From: Candidatus Methanophagaceae archaeon
GTDB lineage: Archaea > Halobacteriota > Syntropharchaeia > Alkanophagales > Methanospirareceae
Assembly (NCBI GenBank): GCA_013374505.1
Contig: QENJ01000228.1
Location: 1 to 9,830, forward strand
DNA: 9,830 nucleotides
Reading direction: 5' to 3'
The position numbers and the translations under genes were made by a program. The notes beneath the pieces are model-generated. The model had not been told where the DNA came from. It saw nothing but the letters and a program-made list of their open reading frames with translations, and searched no databases. Of the stretch, positions 1 through 6,313 are shown piece by piece (the first letter of the stretch is position 1; each line of letters opens with the position of its first letter).

Positions 1-252
1 ACTTCTCTATCAGAGTGAACGGAACAAATATAAAACGAATCTATCCCTTGAGACACTACACTATTAGGAAGACCCTAGTTCTCTGCCACTTCTTTCCAAG
101 TAAAAACAGATGATTTTACATGATATCCTATCTCAGAGCTTTTTCCCACCAAAATTGTTTCAAATCCCCTTTTTGAACGGGTAATTGCAGCCCCTAACCC
201 TGCGGTTTCGCACCCACTACCAATACAATACATCACATTCGATTATTACCAT
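1..252 (-). pseudogene. Broken FAD-dependent oxidoreductase, N-terminal part
   Basis: This is the 5' end of a second flavoprotein gene; the rest lies beyond the left edge. Its ATG (250-252) overlaps the stop of the upstream reductase in the sequence ATGGTAA, so the two were probably translationally coupled. The first codons read MVIIECDVL, matching the ECDVLVVGAG start of the neighbour's Rossmann motif. The frame then breaks. A tandem gtattgtatt looks like a 5-bp duplication, and about 20 bases later one base seems missing, giving GAKP then AGLGAAI instead of GAGPAG. After that the frame reads cleanly (RSKRGFETILVGKSSEIGYH) to an in-frame TAG near 77-79, and it continues plausibly beyond (GLPNSVVSQGIDSFYI). 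Three lesions in 250 bp point to a decayed gene; a burst of sequencing errors is the alternative. It resembles the geranylgeranyl reductase/FixC-like superfamily, but its substrate cannot be read. Confidence 0.72.
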
Positions 253-1340
253 CCTACCCTATTCGATAAATAATATGCTTTATATACTTCTAAATATTTC
301 CGATAAAACAATAACGATTTAATCGTTGAAAAAACGTTAAAACCCTTCCTAAAAGGTCTTATATGCCTTGCTAATTCGTGATTATCCATCTCCTTTAGCA
401 TGTTAAAAGCCTTTAGGAATAGAGGCGATGCAAAATCTGATTTCTTCCACTTTTTATCGTATTCTAAGGGATTATCATTGATTATTGCTTCTGCCGCCAT
501 CTTCCCAGATACCATACCGGGCCTAATACCACCCTTTGTCAAGGGATTACTGTGACAAGCAGCATCTCCAACCATTAGAATGTTCCCGTGCACGTTATTC
601 TCTACACCGCCAAACCCGACCATCCTCGTTTGCTTTGCTAAAATAGTTCCCTCAATCTCTTCGCTGTCGCTATGCTTAAGAAAAGGGAAACCCACTTTTG
701 TCGTTTCACCATGAGGGAATTCCCACTTATAATCACCTTTCCACTTCTCGTCATACTCAAAAATCAGGGTATCATGCTCGGGTTCTTTATCCACTACATA
801 TTGGATAAAGGGTTTAACCCGCCCTTTTATTCCAAGTTTTTTACGAATTAAAGAATTAGCACCATCAGCGGCGATGAGATATTTCGTCTTCACGAATTCT
901 CCATCGCTCAACTTTACTTTAATCTCTCCTTCTTTTTCTATAAAATCCACGAAGGAATTCTGAATGTATTTCCCACCTAACTTAATGTATTGATCAACAA
1001 TACCTTTCAAGAATAGCGGTCTATCTATAATATATCCATTCATCGTGGTCTTTATCTCTATGTCTCCGGGCCAATATTCACGTACCTTTCTAATCTTCTC
1101 TATGATACAGGAGGGTTTAATAGGGGAAATATCGCGGAATAAGTCAGCACTTACTCCTTCTCCACACATCTCATGATAATTCAAATATTTTTGATTATCT
1201 AATCGCTCTATGAGACAGACTTCATGTTTATCATCCTCATCTAAAAGTTCAGAAAAAAAAGCTGCACTACTACCTGCAGGTCCTGCTCCTACCACCAAGA
1301 CATCACATTCGATTTTTTTAGCTTTTTCTGGAATCATCAT
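246..1340 (-). CDS. Geranylgeranyl-reductase-family FAD flavoprotein
   Basis: A 364-residue flavoprotein of the archaeal geranylgeranyl reductase family. Characterised members hydrogenate the double bonds of isoprenoid chains in archaeal membrane lipids, at the membrane surface. Visible motifs are the FAD dinucleotide-binding GAGPAG (about 18-23), the family CGEG motif (about 59-62), the YKWEFP motif matching the family YxWxFP substrate-cavity signature (about 204-209) and the second FAD motif GDA followed by NPLTKGGI (about 258-272). The length is slightly below the usual 390-410. The frame opens at 1370, but that codon lies inside the TATA palindrome, so one of the tandem ATGs at 1340 or 1337 is preferred. 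The stop overlaps the start of a broken paralogue-like flavoprotein, so the two formed an operon. The exact substrate (archaeol precursors, menaquinone side chain or another isoprenoid) is inference from the family. Confidence 0.85.
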   Translation of the reverse strand: MMIPEKAKKIECDVLVVGAGPAGSSAAFFSELLDEDDKHEVCLIERLDNQKYLNYHEMCGEGVSADLFRDISPIKPSCIIEKIRKVREYWPGDIEIKTTMNGYIIDRPLFLKGIVDQYIKLGGKYIQNSFVDFIEKEGEIKVKLSDGEFVKTKYLIAADGANSLIRKKLGIKGRVKPFIQYVVDKEPEHDTLIFEYDEKWKGDYKWEFPHGETTKVGFPFLKHSDSEEIEGTILAKQTRMVGFGGVENNVHGNILMVGDAACHSNPLTKGGIRPGMVSGKMAAEAIINDNPLEYDKKWKKSDFASPLFLKAFNMLKEMDNHELARHIRPFRKGFNVFSTIKSLLFYRKYLEVYKAYYLSNRVGW

Positions 1341-1367
1341 TCTTGATAACTGATAAAAACACAAAAT

Positions 1368-1377
1368 CATTTAAATG
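1368..1377. promoter_or_regulatory. Palindromic TATA element shared by divergent genes
   Basis: The sequence catttaaatg is a perfect 10-bp palindrome. Its centre lies about 32 bp from the preferred ATG of each flanking gene (1340 leftward, 1404 rightward). Archaeal TATA boxes sit about 25-27 bp before the transcription start, so both transcripts would have leaders of only about 5 nt. A symmetric TATA box could fire in both directions; that is inference. Confidence 0.55.
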
Positions 1378-1403
1378 TAAATGTTATGTTAAGTAGTAAT
1401 ATT

Positions 1404-2111
1404 ATGGACCGAATAAAAACATACATAGAAAGATTAGATGACCAATTAGAAGGTGGAATCCCCAAAGGCACGATTTCGTTAATTTGTGGCGTGGCCGGCT
1501 GCATGAAAAGTTCGTTGACATATAGCATTTTATACAACAACGCAATGAAGGGAAACTTAAAGGGGCTGTACATAACACTGGAACAAGACTTACAGAGCTT
1601 TAAGAAACAGATGCAAACGCTGGGGCTGGTAGAAGAAAGCGAAAAGTTGGCTATCGTGGACCATAAGATGATAGATGAAGCGGTAGGAGTAGATTTGAAA
1701 TTTGAGCATAACTCGATAAAAAAAGTCAAGTATTATCTGGACGCCATTGTAAAGAAAAAGGACTATGATTTAATAGCAATAGACCCTCTTAATGCTTTAT
1801 ACTCCTTAACAACCATAAAAAGTCCTCGTAGAGAGATACATCTTTTCTTTGCAGGACTAAGAGAAACGGGAATAACCAGCTTTTTGATTTCCGAAATGTA
1901 TCCCGGAGATACTAGGTTTGGCAAATATGGAATTGAGGAATTTCTTGCTGATGCGATTATACATCTGGACATCAGGAGGGAAAGGGATATATTAGAGCGC
2001 CGTCTTGGGATTATAAAGATGAGGTACACAAATCATAATCTACAATATTTCCCGTTATTTTATGATAAAGATAATTTTACCATATACACAAAAGAGGAGA
2101 TAGAATTATAA
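1404..2111 (+). CDS. KaiC/RadA-like RecA-fold ATPase
   Basis: A 235-residue single-domain ATPase of the archaeal KaiC/Rad55-like group, most of whose members have no assigned process. It opens with the typical RLDDQLEGGIPKGTISLI strand. The P-loop follows as GVAGCMKSS (about 29-37), where the glycine usually before the lysine is Met. An acidic residue sits at the end of strand 2 (YITLEQ, Glu60), at the place of the KaiC catalytic glutamates. The Walker B strand is LIAIDPLNAL (about 123-132, Asp127). The C-terminal part has the KaiC-like arginine-rich hairpin and KMRYTNH. The ATG at 1404 is chosen over 1386 because of the promoter spacing; there is no clear Shine-Dalgarno sequence, which fits a nearly leaderless mRNA. 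It is divergent from the flavoprotein gene and shares its promoter element, but nothing else links the two. Confidence 0.85.
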   Translation: MDRIKTYIERLDDQLEGGIPKGTISLICGVAGCMKSSLTYSILYNNAMKGNLKGLYITLEQDLQSFKKQMQTLGLVEESEKLAIVDHKMIDEAVGVDLKFEHNSIKKVKYYLDAIVKKKDYDLIAIDPLNALYSLTTIKSPRREIHLFFAGLRETGITSFLISEMYPGDTRFGKYGIEEFLADAIIHLDIRRERDILERRLGIIKMRYTNHNLQYFPLFYDKDNFTIYTKEEIEL

Positions 2112-2116
2112 AAAGC

Positions 2117-2236
2117 TCATGTCGCTCTATAGGCAGCCCAAAATCCGCGCTCAGAATATCTACCACCGCGAAACGAAAACTCTCGTCTGTCTTTATACCC
2201 CACCTGCTCCAAAATATACTCCAAGCTATATATCAA
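2117..2236 (-). pseudogene. C-terminal fragment, possibly of a methyltransferase
   Basis: A 39-codon open frame begins with TTG overlapping the kinase stop (TTGA) and ends 6 bp from the convergent ATPase gene. It reads LEYILEQVGYKDRREF followed by SFRGGRYSERGFWAAYRAT. The hydrophobic helix, the GY/GF turn and the final strand resemble the last 35-40 residues of a class I SAM-dependent methyltransferase. A stop lies directly upstream in the same frame, so nothing more of such a protein remains. It may be a decayed C-terminus or, less likely, a genuine micro-protein coupled to the kinase. The family guess is weak. Confidence 0.4.
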
Positions 2237-3345
2237 TCCTCGGAAAGAGGCAGCGTAAAACAAACCGTACAGCCTTTACCCAGTTCTGATTCTATCCAGA
2301 TGCGACCTCTGTGCACTTCTATTATCCGTTTTACTATCGCGAGTCCGGCACCCGTGCCCTCACTATTGCTATCCAACTTAGAGAAAAGATCGAAAACACG
2401 CTCGTGCTGGCTAATATCTATCCCCATACCGTTGTCACGTACGAAGAACACTGTCTCTTCACCATCCACGCGATAACCTATCTCTATCTTCGGATGTGGT
2501 TGTTCACCCCTGAACGTTATACTATTTGTTATGAGCGCCACAAGCATCTCGACTATTCGCATGCGGTCCACGTGAACAGTAGGGCAGTCCTCAACCACGG
2601 CGATTTCAACTCCGCTCGTTTTTAGTTGCTCGGCCGTTTGCGCCTGCGCTTCCTCTGCAATTTCACATAACGCTACATCTTCCGGTGGATTCACCATACG
2701 ACCGATACGAGAAAGTTGCAATATGTCGTCCAGTAGGTTTTTCAGCTTAGTGACCGCTTGTTCTATATACGTCAAGTCTCTTTCCACGTTATCTCGTTCA
2801 TTCTGTTCTATATCGCTTCGGAGTATGCTAACAAAGCCCTGAAGAGTAAGTAACGGTGAATTGAGGTCGTGGGAGATAGTATAGGTAAACCGCTCCAGCT
2901 CTTTATTCTTCGCTTCGAGCTCTTCATACATACGGTCACGTGCCCAATCTGTCTCCATACGTTTCCACGTTTCAAGTGCTGCTGTTATGGTTCCATGTAA
3001 TCTATCCTTTGTGAGGTGTTCCTTAGGAATGTAGTCAATAGCACCTTCGTGTAATGACTGAACAGCAAGCTCTTCGTTACCATATCCGGTAAGCAGGACC
3101 ACAGGCGCTAACCGCATTGCGACTATCTCCATAAGCCATTCCGTCCCGGATTTGTCCGGCATTAGAACGTCCATTAGAATCAGATCAATTCCGCCCCTAT
3201 CCAGAGCAGCTTGAATCTCTTCTTCTCGCCCCGCCTCTATCAATGTGCATTCCGTCTCAGACTCCAAATAAGTTCGAACAAGCGTGCGGAATGTCGCATC
3301 GTCATCACAGAGGAGGATAGTTAACGGTTTTTCTCCCTTTTTCAT
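2233..3345 (-). CDS. Soluble receiver-histidine kinase (REC-HisKA-HATPase)
   Basis: A 370-residue two-component protein with an N-terminal receiver domain (about 8-125) fused to a kinase core. Receiver residues are the acidic pocket DDD (14-16), the phospho-acceptor Asp59 in MDVLMP, Thr86 and Lys108. A charged helical linker (about 128-155) leads to the HisKA H-box SHDLNSP with His159. The HATPase domain has the N-box LITNSITF (Asn274 kept, the first Asn replaced by Ala270), the G1 box DNGMG (304-308) and the G2 box GTGAGL (330-335). There is no transmembrane segment, PAS or GAF domain, so the protein is cytosolic and takes its input through the receiver, from an upstream kinase not in this window. 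ATG 3345 is preferred over upstream in-frame codons because a TATA-like box lies 32 bp before it. No output regulator is adjacent. Confidence 0.92.
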   Translation of the reverse strand: MKKGEKPLTILLCDDDATFRTLVRTYLESETECTLIEAGREEEIQAALDRGGIDLILMDVLMPDKSGTEWLMEIVAMRLAPVVLLTGYGNEELAVQSLHEGAIDYIPKEHLTKDRLHGTITAALETWKRMETDWARDRMYEELEAKNKELERFTYTISHDLNSPLLTLQGFVSILRSDIEQNERDNVERDLTYIEQAVTKLKNLLDDILQLSRIGRMVNPPEDVALCEIAEEAQAQTAEQLKTSGVEIAVVEDCPTVHVDRMRIVEMLVALITNSITFRGEQPHPKIEIGYRVDGEETVFFVRDNGMGIDISQHERVFDLFSKLDSNSEGTGAGLAIVKRIIEVHRGRIWIESELGKGCTVCFTLPLSED

Positions 3346-3371
3346 TGTTTTCTGGTTTGTACCACGTAACA

Positions 3372-3400
3372 CTAATAAATAACTACACCTATAAATAATG
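3372..3400 (-). promoter_or_regulatory. TATA-like boxes of the histidine kinase gene
   Basis: On the minus strand two A/T boxes occur, gttatttattag (3372-3383) and cattatttatag (3389-3400). The first is centred about 32 bp before the ATG at 3345, giving a leader of a few bases; the second would give about 20 nt. Both lie inside the longest open frame, which argues for the shorter protein. Confidence 0.5.
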
Positions 3401-3602
3401 TTTGTGCTCACAAATCGCATAAAATCTGCTGCCACTCAATATTAAAAACAGAACAGGTATTTTGTCTCTGTCGTTTCTATATACGCAAACGATACTATAC
3501 ACTCTAAAATCCAGGGTAGTTTCCTATGACACCGTAAATTACCGTTTTCTATTTTCAACGAAGACCTTAAAAGATGGCTACAGTAGCAGAAACGTTTTAT
3601 AG

Positions 3603-4134
3603 CAAATTTATTTGTATCAACTCACCTGGGGTGTCCCGTTCGAAGAGGCGTTGAGATTATTTGCCGAGCGGCATCCCACAAAAATGATTAAACGGTCCAT
3701 AGAACTGATTATTGAGGGCTACCGAGTAGGAGGCGATGTTGGCAGGCATATTAAAAATTACCGTGGACGACGTGAACGAGGTGAGAGCGCTGGAGAAGAA
3801 AAGAGCTACTGATATGATGCCTTACATAGCCATCTGCTACATCACCTTCGGTGTCTTCTTGCTCATCTTAATGGTACTCTACAATACGTTCATACCAATG
3901 ATGTCAGAAGCTTCGGGAAAAGTGGCGGGGGCGGGCGGAGCGGTAATGGTAAAGGTGGATTCCGAGAAGATGAAGATGATTTTATTCCATTGCGGAATGA
4001 TCCAGGGCTTTTGCTCTGGCTTTATGGCAGGCAAGTTAGGGACGGGTAAGGTTATAGCGGGGTTGAAGCATGCGTTGCTATTAGCATTAGGCGCATTTGC
4101 TCTTTTTGCGGTTTTGGAATTCGCACCGATTTAA
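3603..4134 (+). pseudogene. flaJ: Truncated, frameshifted archaellum protein FlaJ
   Basis: FlaJ is the polytopic membrane platform of the archaellum, related to GspF of type II secretion and about 550 residues long. Only about the last 175 residues are left. The first frame reads YQLTWGVPFEEALRLFAERH and IKRSIELIIEGYRVGGDV, the conserved FlaJ cytoplasmic helices. At about 3735-3741 the frame must shift by one base to continue as LAGILKITVDDVNEVRALEK. The second frame (to 4134) carries a transmembrane segment (PYIAICYITFGVFLLILMVL), a loop, and the family-typical FHCGMIQGFCSGFMAGKLG and LKHALLLALGAFALF. The same frame has a stop at 3600-3602, so the N-terminal domain is absent. No flaI, archaellin or other fla gene adjoins. 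A fragment MATVAETFYSKFI in a third frame (from 3574) may be further decayed sequence. A single sequencing error could explain the frameshift but not the missing N-terminus. Confidence 0.78.
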
Positions 4135-4166
4135 GCCAAGAGTGGGCCACCTCAAAAATAGGAACC

Positions 4167-5612
4167 TCAAACCCGCCAGAATGCAGGCGTTAACAGAACC
4201 AAGACAGTAAATAACTCTAACCGTCCTGCCCACATGCAAAACGACAGGATGAGCTTCCCCAGCGCAGGTACTTCGGCGTAATTAAGGAAAACGAATCCGA
4301 AGCCAGGTCCAACGTTGCCAAGACTTGCCGCTACGGATGAGGTTGCACTGACTATATCCAAACCCATTGCAGCCATGAGTATCGAGCACACTACAAATAT
4401 CAAGACATAAGCGATAAAGAATGCGATAATCCCTTGCAGAATATCCTCAGAGATGGGCTTCTTTCCGGTCTTCAGTACAAATATAGCATGTGGATAGAGG
4501 ATATGACGAATCCTCTGCATACTGTATTTCAGAAGCACGTAGATCCTGACGACTTTTATGCTACCGCCGGTTGAACCACCGCAGCCACCAATGAACATCA
4601 GTGCAAATATGACCATCTTGGATAAATCACCCCAGGCATCATAATTAGCGGTTGTGAATCCAGTAGTGGTCATGATAGAAATCGCCTGGAATCCACCGTA
4701 TCTGAATGCTTCCCGTAAAGAATCGAAATGATGGATGTATAAGTCTCCTGTTATCAAGATAACCGCTATCAGGATAAACACGCAATAGACCTGAAACTCC
4801 TTATTTGCTATTACTCGCCGGGGATTTCGTATCAAAGAATAGTGCAGGATGAAGTTCATACCTGCGAGAAACATGAACACCGCAATGATCAACTCTGCTA
4901 AGGGGTTCATATATCCACCGATATTTTCTGTGAGTGGCGAGAAGCCGCCTGTTGGCATCGTGGAGAATGCCGTACACAGGGAATCATACAGGGGCAATTT
5001 CGCTACATAAAAAAGCGCAATAATTTCCGCACATGTTAGTAGCAGGTAAATAGACCAGAGCATTCTTGCCGTCTTCTGAACCCTCGGCCTTATACGCTCG
5101 GACATGGGTCCCGGGAACTCTCGGTCAAATAACTGGCTGCCGGAAATGCCGAAAGTTGGAAATATAGCAATGAAGAGCAAAATAACACCCATACCGCCAA
5201 TCCATTGCGTGAAACTTCGCCATAGTAGTATGCTCCGGTCAACCTGCTCTAAATTTAACATCACTGTGGCGCCTGTTGTGCTGAAGCCGGACATTGACTC
5301 AAAGAAAGCATCAATAGGACCAAGTGTGGATGAGAATACGAAAGGGAGTGCACCGAAGATAGCTACAAATAGCCAGCCTAAAGCGACAATGGCAAAACCC
5401 TCTCGCCTTTTTATCTCCCCTTGCGTCCCTATCCACTCTAAAATCACCCCGGCAGTGATAGTAATCACAAGCGGGACAATCCAGGTCATAATACTAAATG
5501 GCGATAAGATACCCTCGCCGTACCAAACCCCCACGCAAAGGGGAACTACCATTAAAATACCTAAATACTTCAGGATGGTTCCAATACTACCGAAAACTAC
5601 TTCTTTATCCAT
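4167..5612 (-). CDS. trkH: TrkH-family potassium uptake membrane subunit
   Basis: A complete 481-residue ion-translocating subunit of the Trk/Ktr potassium uptake system, in the cytoplasmic membrane. The four pore repeats are visible by their filter segments: GFSTTGATV (about 109-117), FSTMPTGGFSP (about 216-226), TTTGFTTANYDAW (about 315-327) and SLGNVGPGFGF (about 430-440). The conserved GGCGGSTGGSIK loop with Lys353 is in the third repeat, and the protein ends in the usual ELFTVLVLLTPAFWR. The ATG at 5612 gives the expected N-terminal helix and is preceded by a purine run (aagaagaagaag) that can act as a weak ribosome binding site. The regulatory NAD/ATP-binding partner TrkA is not in the window. 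The gene is convergent with the FlaJ remnant and lies downstream of the SRP RNA on the same strand, probably transcribed separately. Confidence 0.96.
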   Translation of the reverse strand: MDKEVVFGSIGTILKYLGILMVVPLCVGVWYGEGILSPFSIMTWIVPLVITITAGVILEWIGTQGEIKRREGFAIVALGWLFVAIFGALPFVFSSTLGPIDAFFESMSGFSTTGATVMLNLEQVDRSILLWRSFTQWIGGMGVILLFIAIFPTFGISGSQLFDREFPGPMSERIRPRVQKTARMLWSIYLLLTCAEIIALFYVAKLPLYDSLCTAFSTMPTGGFSPLTENIGGYMNPLAELIIAVFMFLAGMNFILHYSLIRNPRRVIANKEFQVYCVFILIAVILITGDLYIHHFDSLREAFRYGGFQAISIMTTTGFTTANYDAWGDLSKMVIFALMFIGGCGGSTGGSIKVVRIYVLLKYSMQRIRHILYPHAIFVLKTGKKPISEDILQGIIAFFIAYVLIFVVCSILMAAMGLDIVSATSSVAASLGNVGPGFGFVFLNYAEVPALGKLILSFCMWAGRLELFTVLVLLTPAFWRV

Positions 5613-5922
5613 ATGCTTCTTCTTCTTTTTTTAAAAAACCTGTGCTGAAAGAAAAAAGGCACAAGTTTCTTTGAGTAATTTTCTGTTCTAATATAGGGAG
5701 GGAAGTTTTTTTGTTATATGACACGGCTAAAATTAAATGGGTAATAGGATTTAAGTTTTACCTGCGCGGGAGATGACAAAGTGTTAGTGTCGCATAGACG
5801 CAAGAGAAAGGCAGTCCTACCGAAAGAAGATAAGGTTACTATAGAACTCATAAAAGGGTCTGACCCGATTTAGGATACTTAGAAGCGCTCTTGGTAAAGC
5901 GTCTCTCTGTAAGGAAAGGTTT
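5613..5922. other. Intergenic region between trkH and SRP RNA
   Basis: About 310 bp, AT-rich up to 5760 and more mixed beyond. It should hold the trkH promoter; TATA-like sequences on the minus strand are ctatatta near 5690 and catataac near 5718, neither decisive. A short inverted repeat, tgtgc...gcaca (about 5641-5663), has a 5-bp stem. A transposase-like remnant lies at 5781-5873. Direct repeats of aagcg with tct (from 5884 and 5898) follow the SRP RNA 3' end and might belong to its termination region. No other gene is seen. Confidence 0.5.
5781..5873 (+). pseudogene. Transposase N-terminus remnant (IS3-type HTH)
   Basis: A 30-codon frame from GTG 5781 reads LVSHRRKRKAVLPKEDKV, then TIELIKGSDPI and TAG. 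The pattern (a basic RRKRK run, a residue block ending in EDKV, then IxLIKG) resembles the start of the helix-turn-helix of IS3/IS481-type transposases, where a long helix-turn-helix and catalytic part should follow. Nothing recognisable follows in any frame. A gggag motif precedes the GTG by about 9 bases and ATTTAAG lies about 27 bp upstream, so expression is possible. I infer a relic of an insertion sequence; a small unrelated peptide cannot be excluded. Confidence 0.4.
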
Positions 5923-6236
5923 GTGCGGGCACGCTCTCGTTCGACACTTTCACCGCCAGTCAGACCCTCAAAGTCTTCCTCCACATCGCTACCCTACGAG
6001 CGCCAACCGTCCACGGTGAGTCCGCTCCCTTCCGGGCCTAAACCGGTACCCATAGCAAAGGTAAGGCAACAAACCCTCCAGCTTGCCACCATACCACCGT
6101 CAACCCCGTAGGACGACATTTCTTCGTAGGACCTCGAGCTGAACTAACGGCTACGGCGCCTTACTCAAGCTTCGCCTCTCGCATATCGGCGATTTCAAGT
6201 GACAAAGGACGCCGGGCCCTCCAGGCTAGCCCGCAC
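5923..6236 (-). ncRNA. ffs: Archaeal signal recognition particle (7S) RNA
   Basis: A 314-nt RNA scaffold of the signal recognition particle, which carries SRP19 and SRP54 and targets nascent membrane and secreted proteins. On the minus strand the 5' end GTGCGGGC (6229-6236) is the exact complement of the 3' end GCCCGCAC (5923-5930), forming the terminal helix 1 of archaeal SRP RNAs. The Alu domain follows with the conserved GGCTAGCCTGGAGGGCC, CCGGCGTCC and the TCGCCGATATGCGAGAGGCGA hairpin region. The SRP54-binding helix 8 is clear at about 6011-6052, with an ACC asymmetric loop, AGGCCCGGAAGGGAGC and a GGAA tetraloop (complement at 6030-6033). Length and order of helices match archaeal SRP RNAs. 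The gene lies between tfb and trkH on the same strand but has its own promoter. Open frames across this stretch are accidental. Confidence 0.97.
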
Positions 6237-6261
6237 AATACTACATATACCTTGTTAAATA

Positions 6262-6274
6262 AAATATATATAAA
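6262..6274 (-). promoter_or_regulatory. TATA box of the SRP RNA gene
   Basis: On the minus strand tttatatatattt is centred about 27-32 bp before the folded 5' end of the SRP RNA. This is the best archaeal TATA box in the window, as expected for a highly expressed stable RNA. It lies wholly in the 77-bp gap downstream of the tfb stop. Confidence 0.8.
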
Positions 6275-6313
6275 AAAAGGGTTACCCAGAAAAAATCAAG
6301 GCTTTATCCCAAT

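Noticed and set aside
3574..3651. Small plus-strand frame MATVAETFYSKFICINSPG
   Set aside because: It overlaps the FlaJ remnant in another frame. It may be decayed upstream FlaJ sequence, but similarity is too weak to call a gene.
4142..4150. Inverted repeat GTGG-g-CCAC between flaJ remnant and trkH
   Set aside because: The loop of one base cannot form a hairpin and no T-tract follows, so it is not called a terminator.
5104..5634. Plus-strand open frame of 176 codons ending in poly-Phe
   Set aside because: It is antisense to the N-terminal half of TrkH, and its composition is that of a reversed membrane protein gene.
5856..5866. Inverted repeat GGGTC-T-GACCC, similar to sequences often seen near REP-associated transposases
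   Set aside because: It is a single copy and lies inside the transposase-like small frame, where it encodes KGSDP. It gives no independent evidence of a mobile element.
5923..6111. Plus-strand open frame of 62 codons rich in Ser, Pro and Arg
   Set aside because: It lies entirely antisense to the SRP RNA; its openness follows from the GC-rich RNA sequence.
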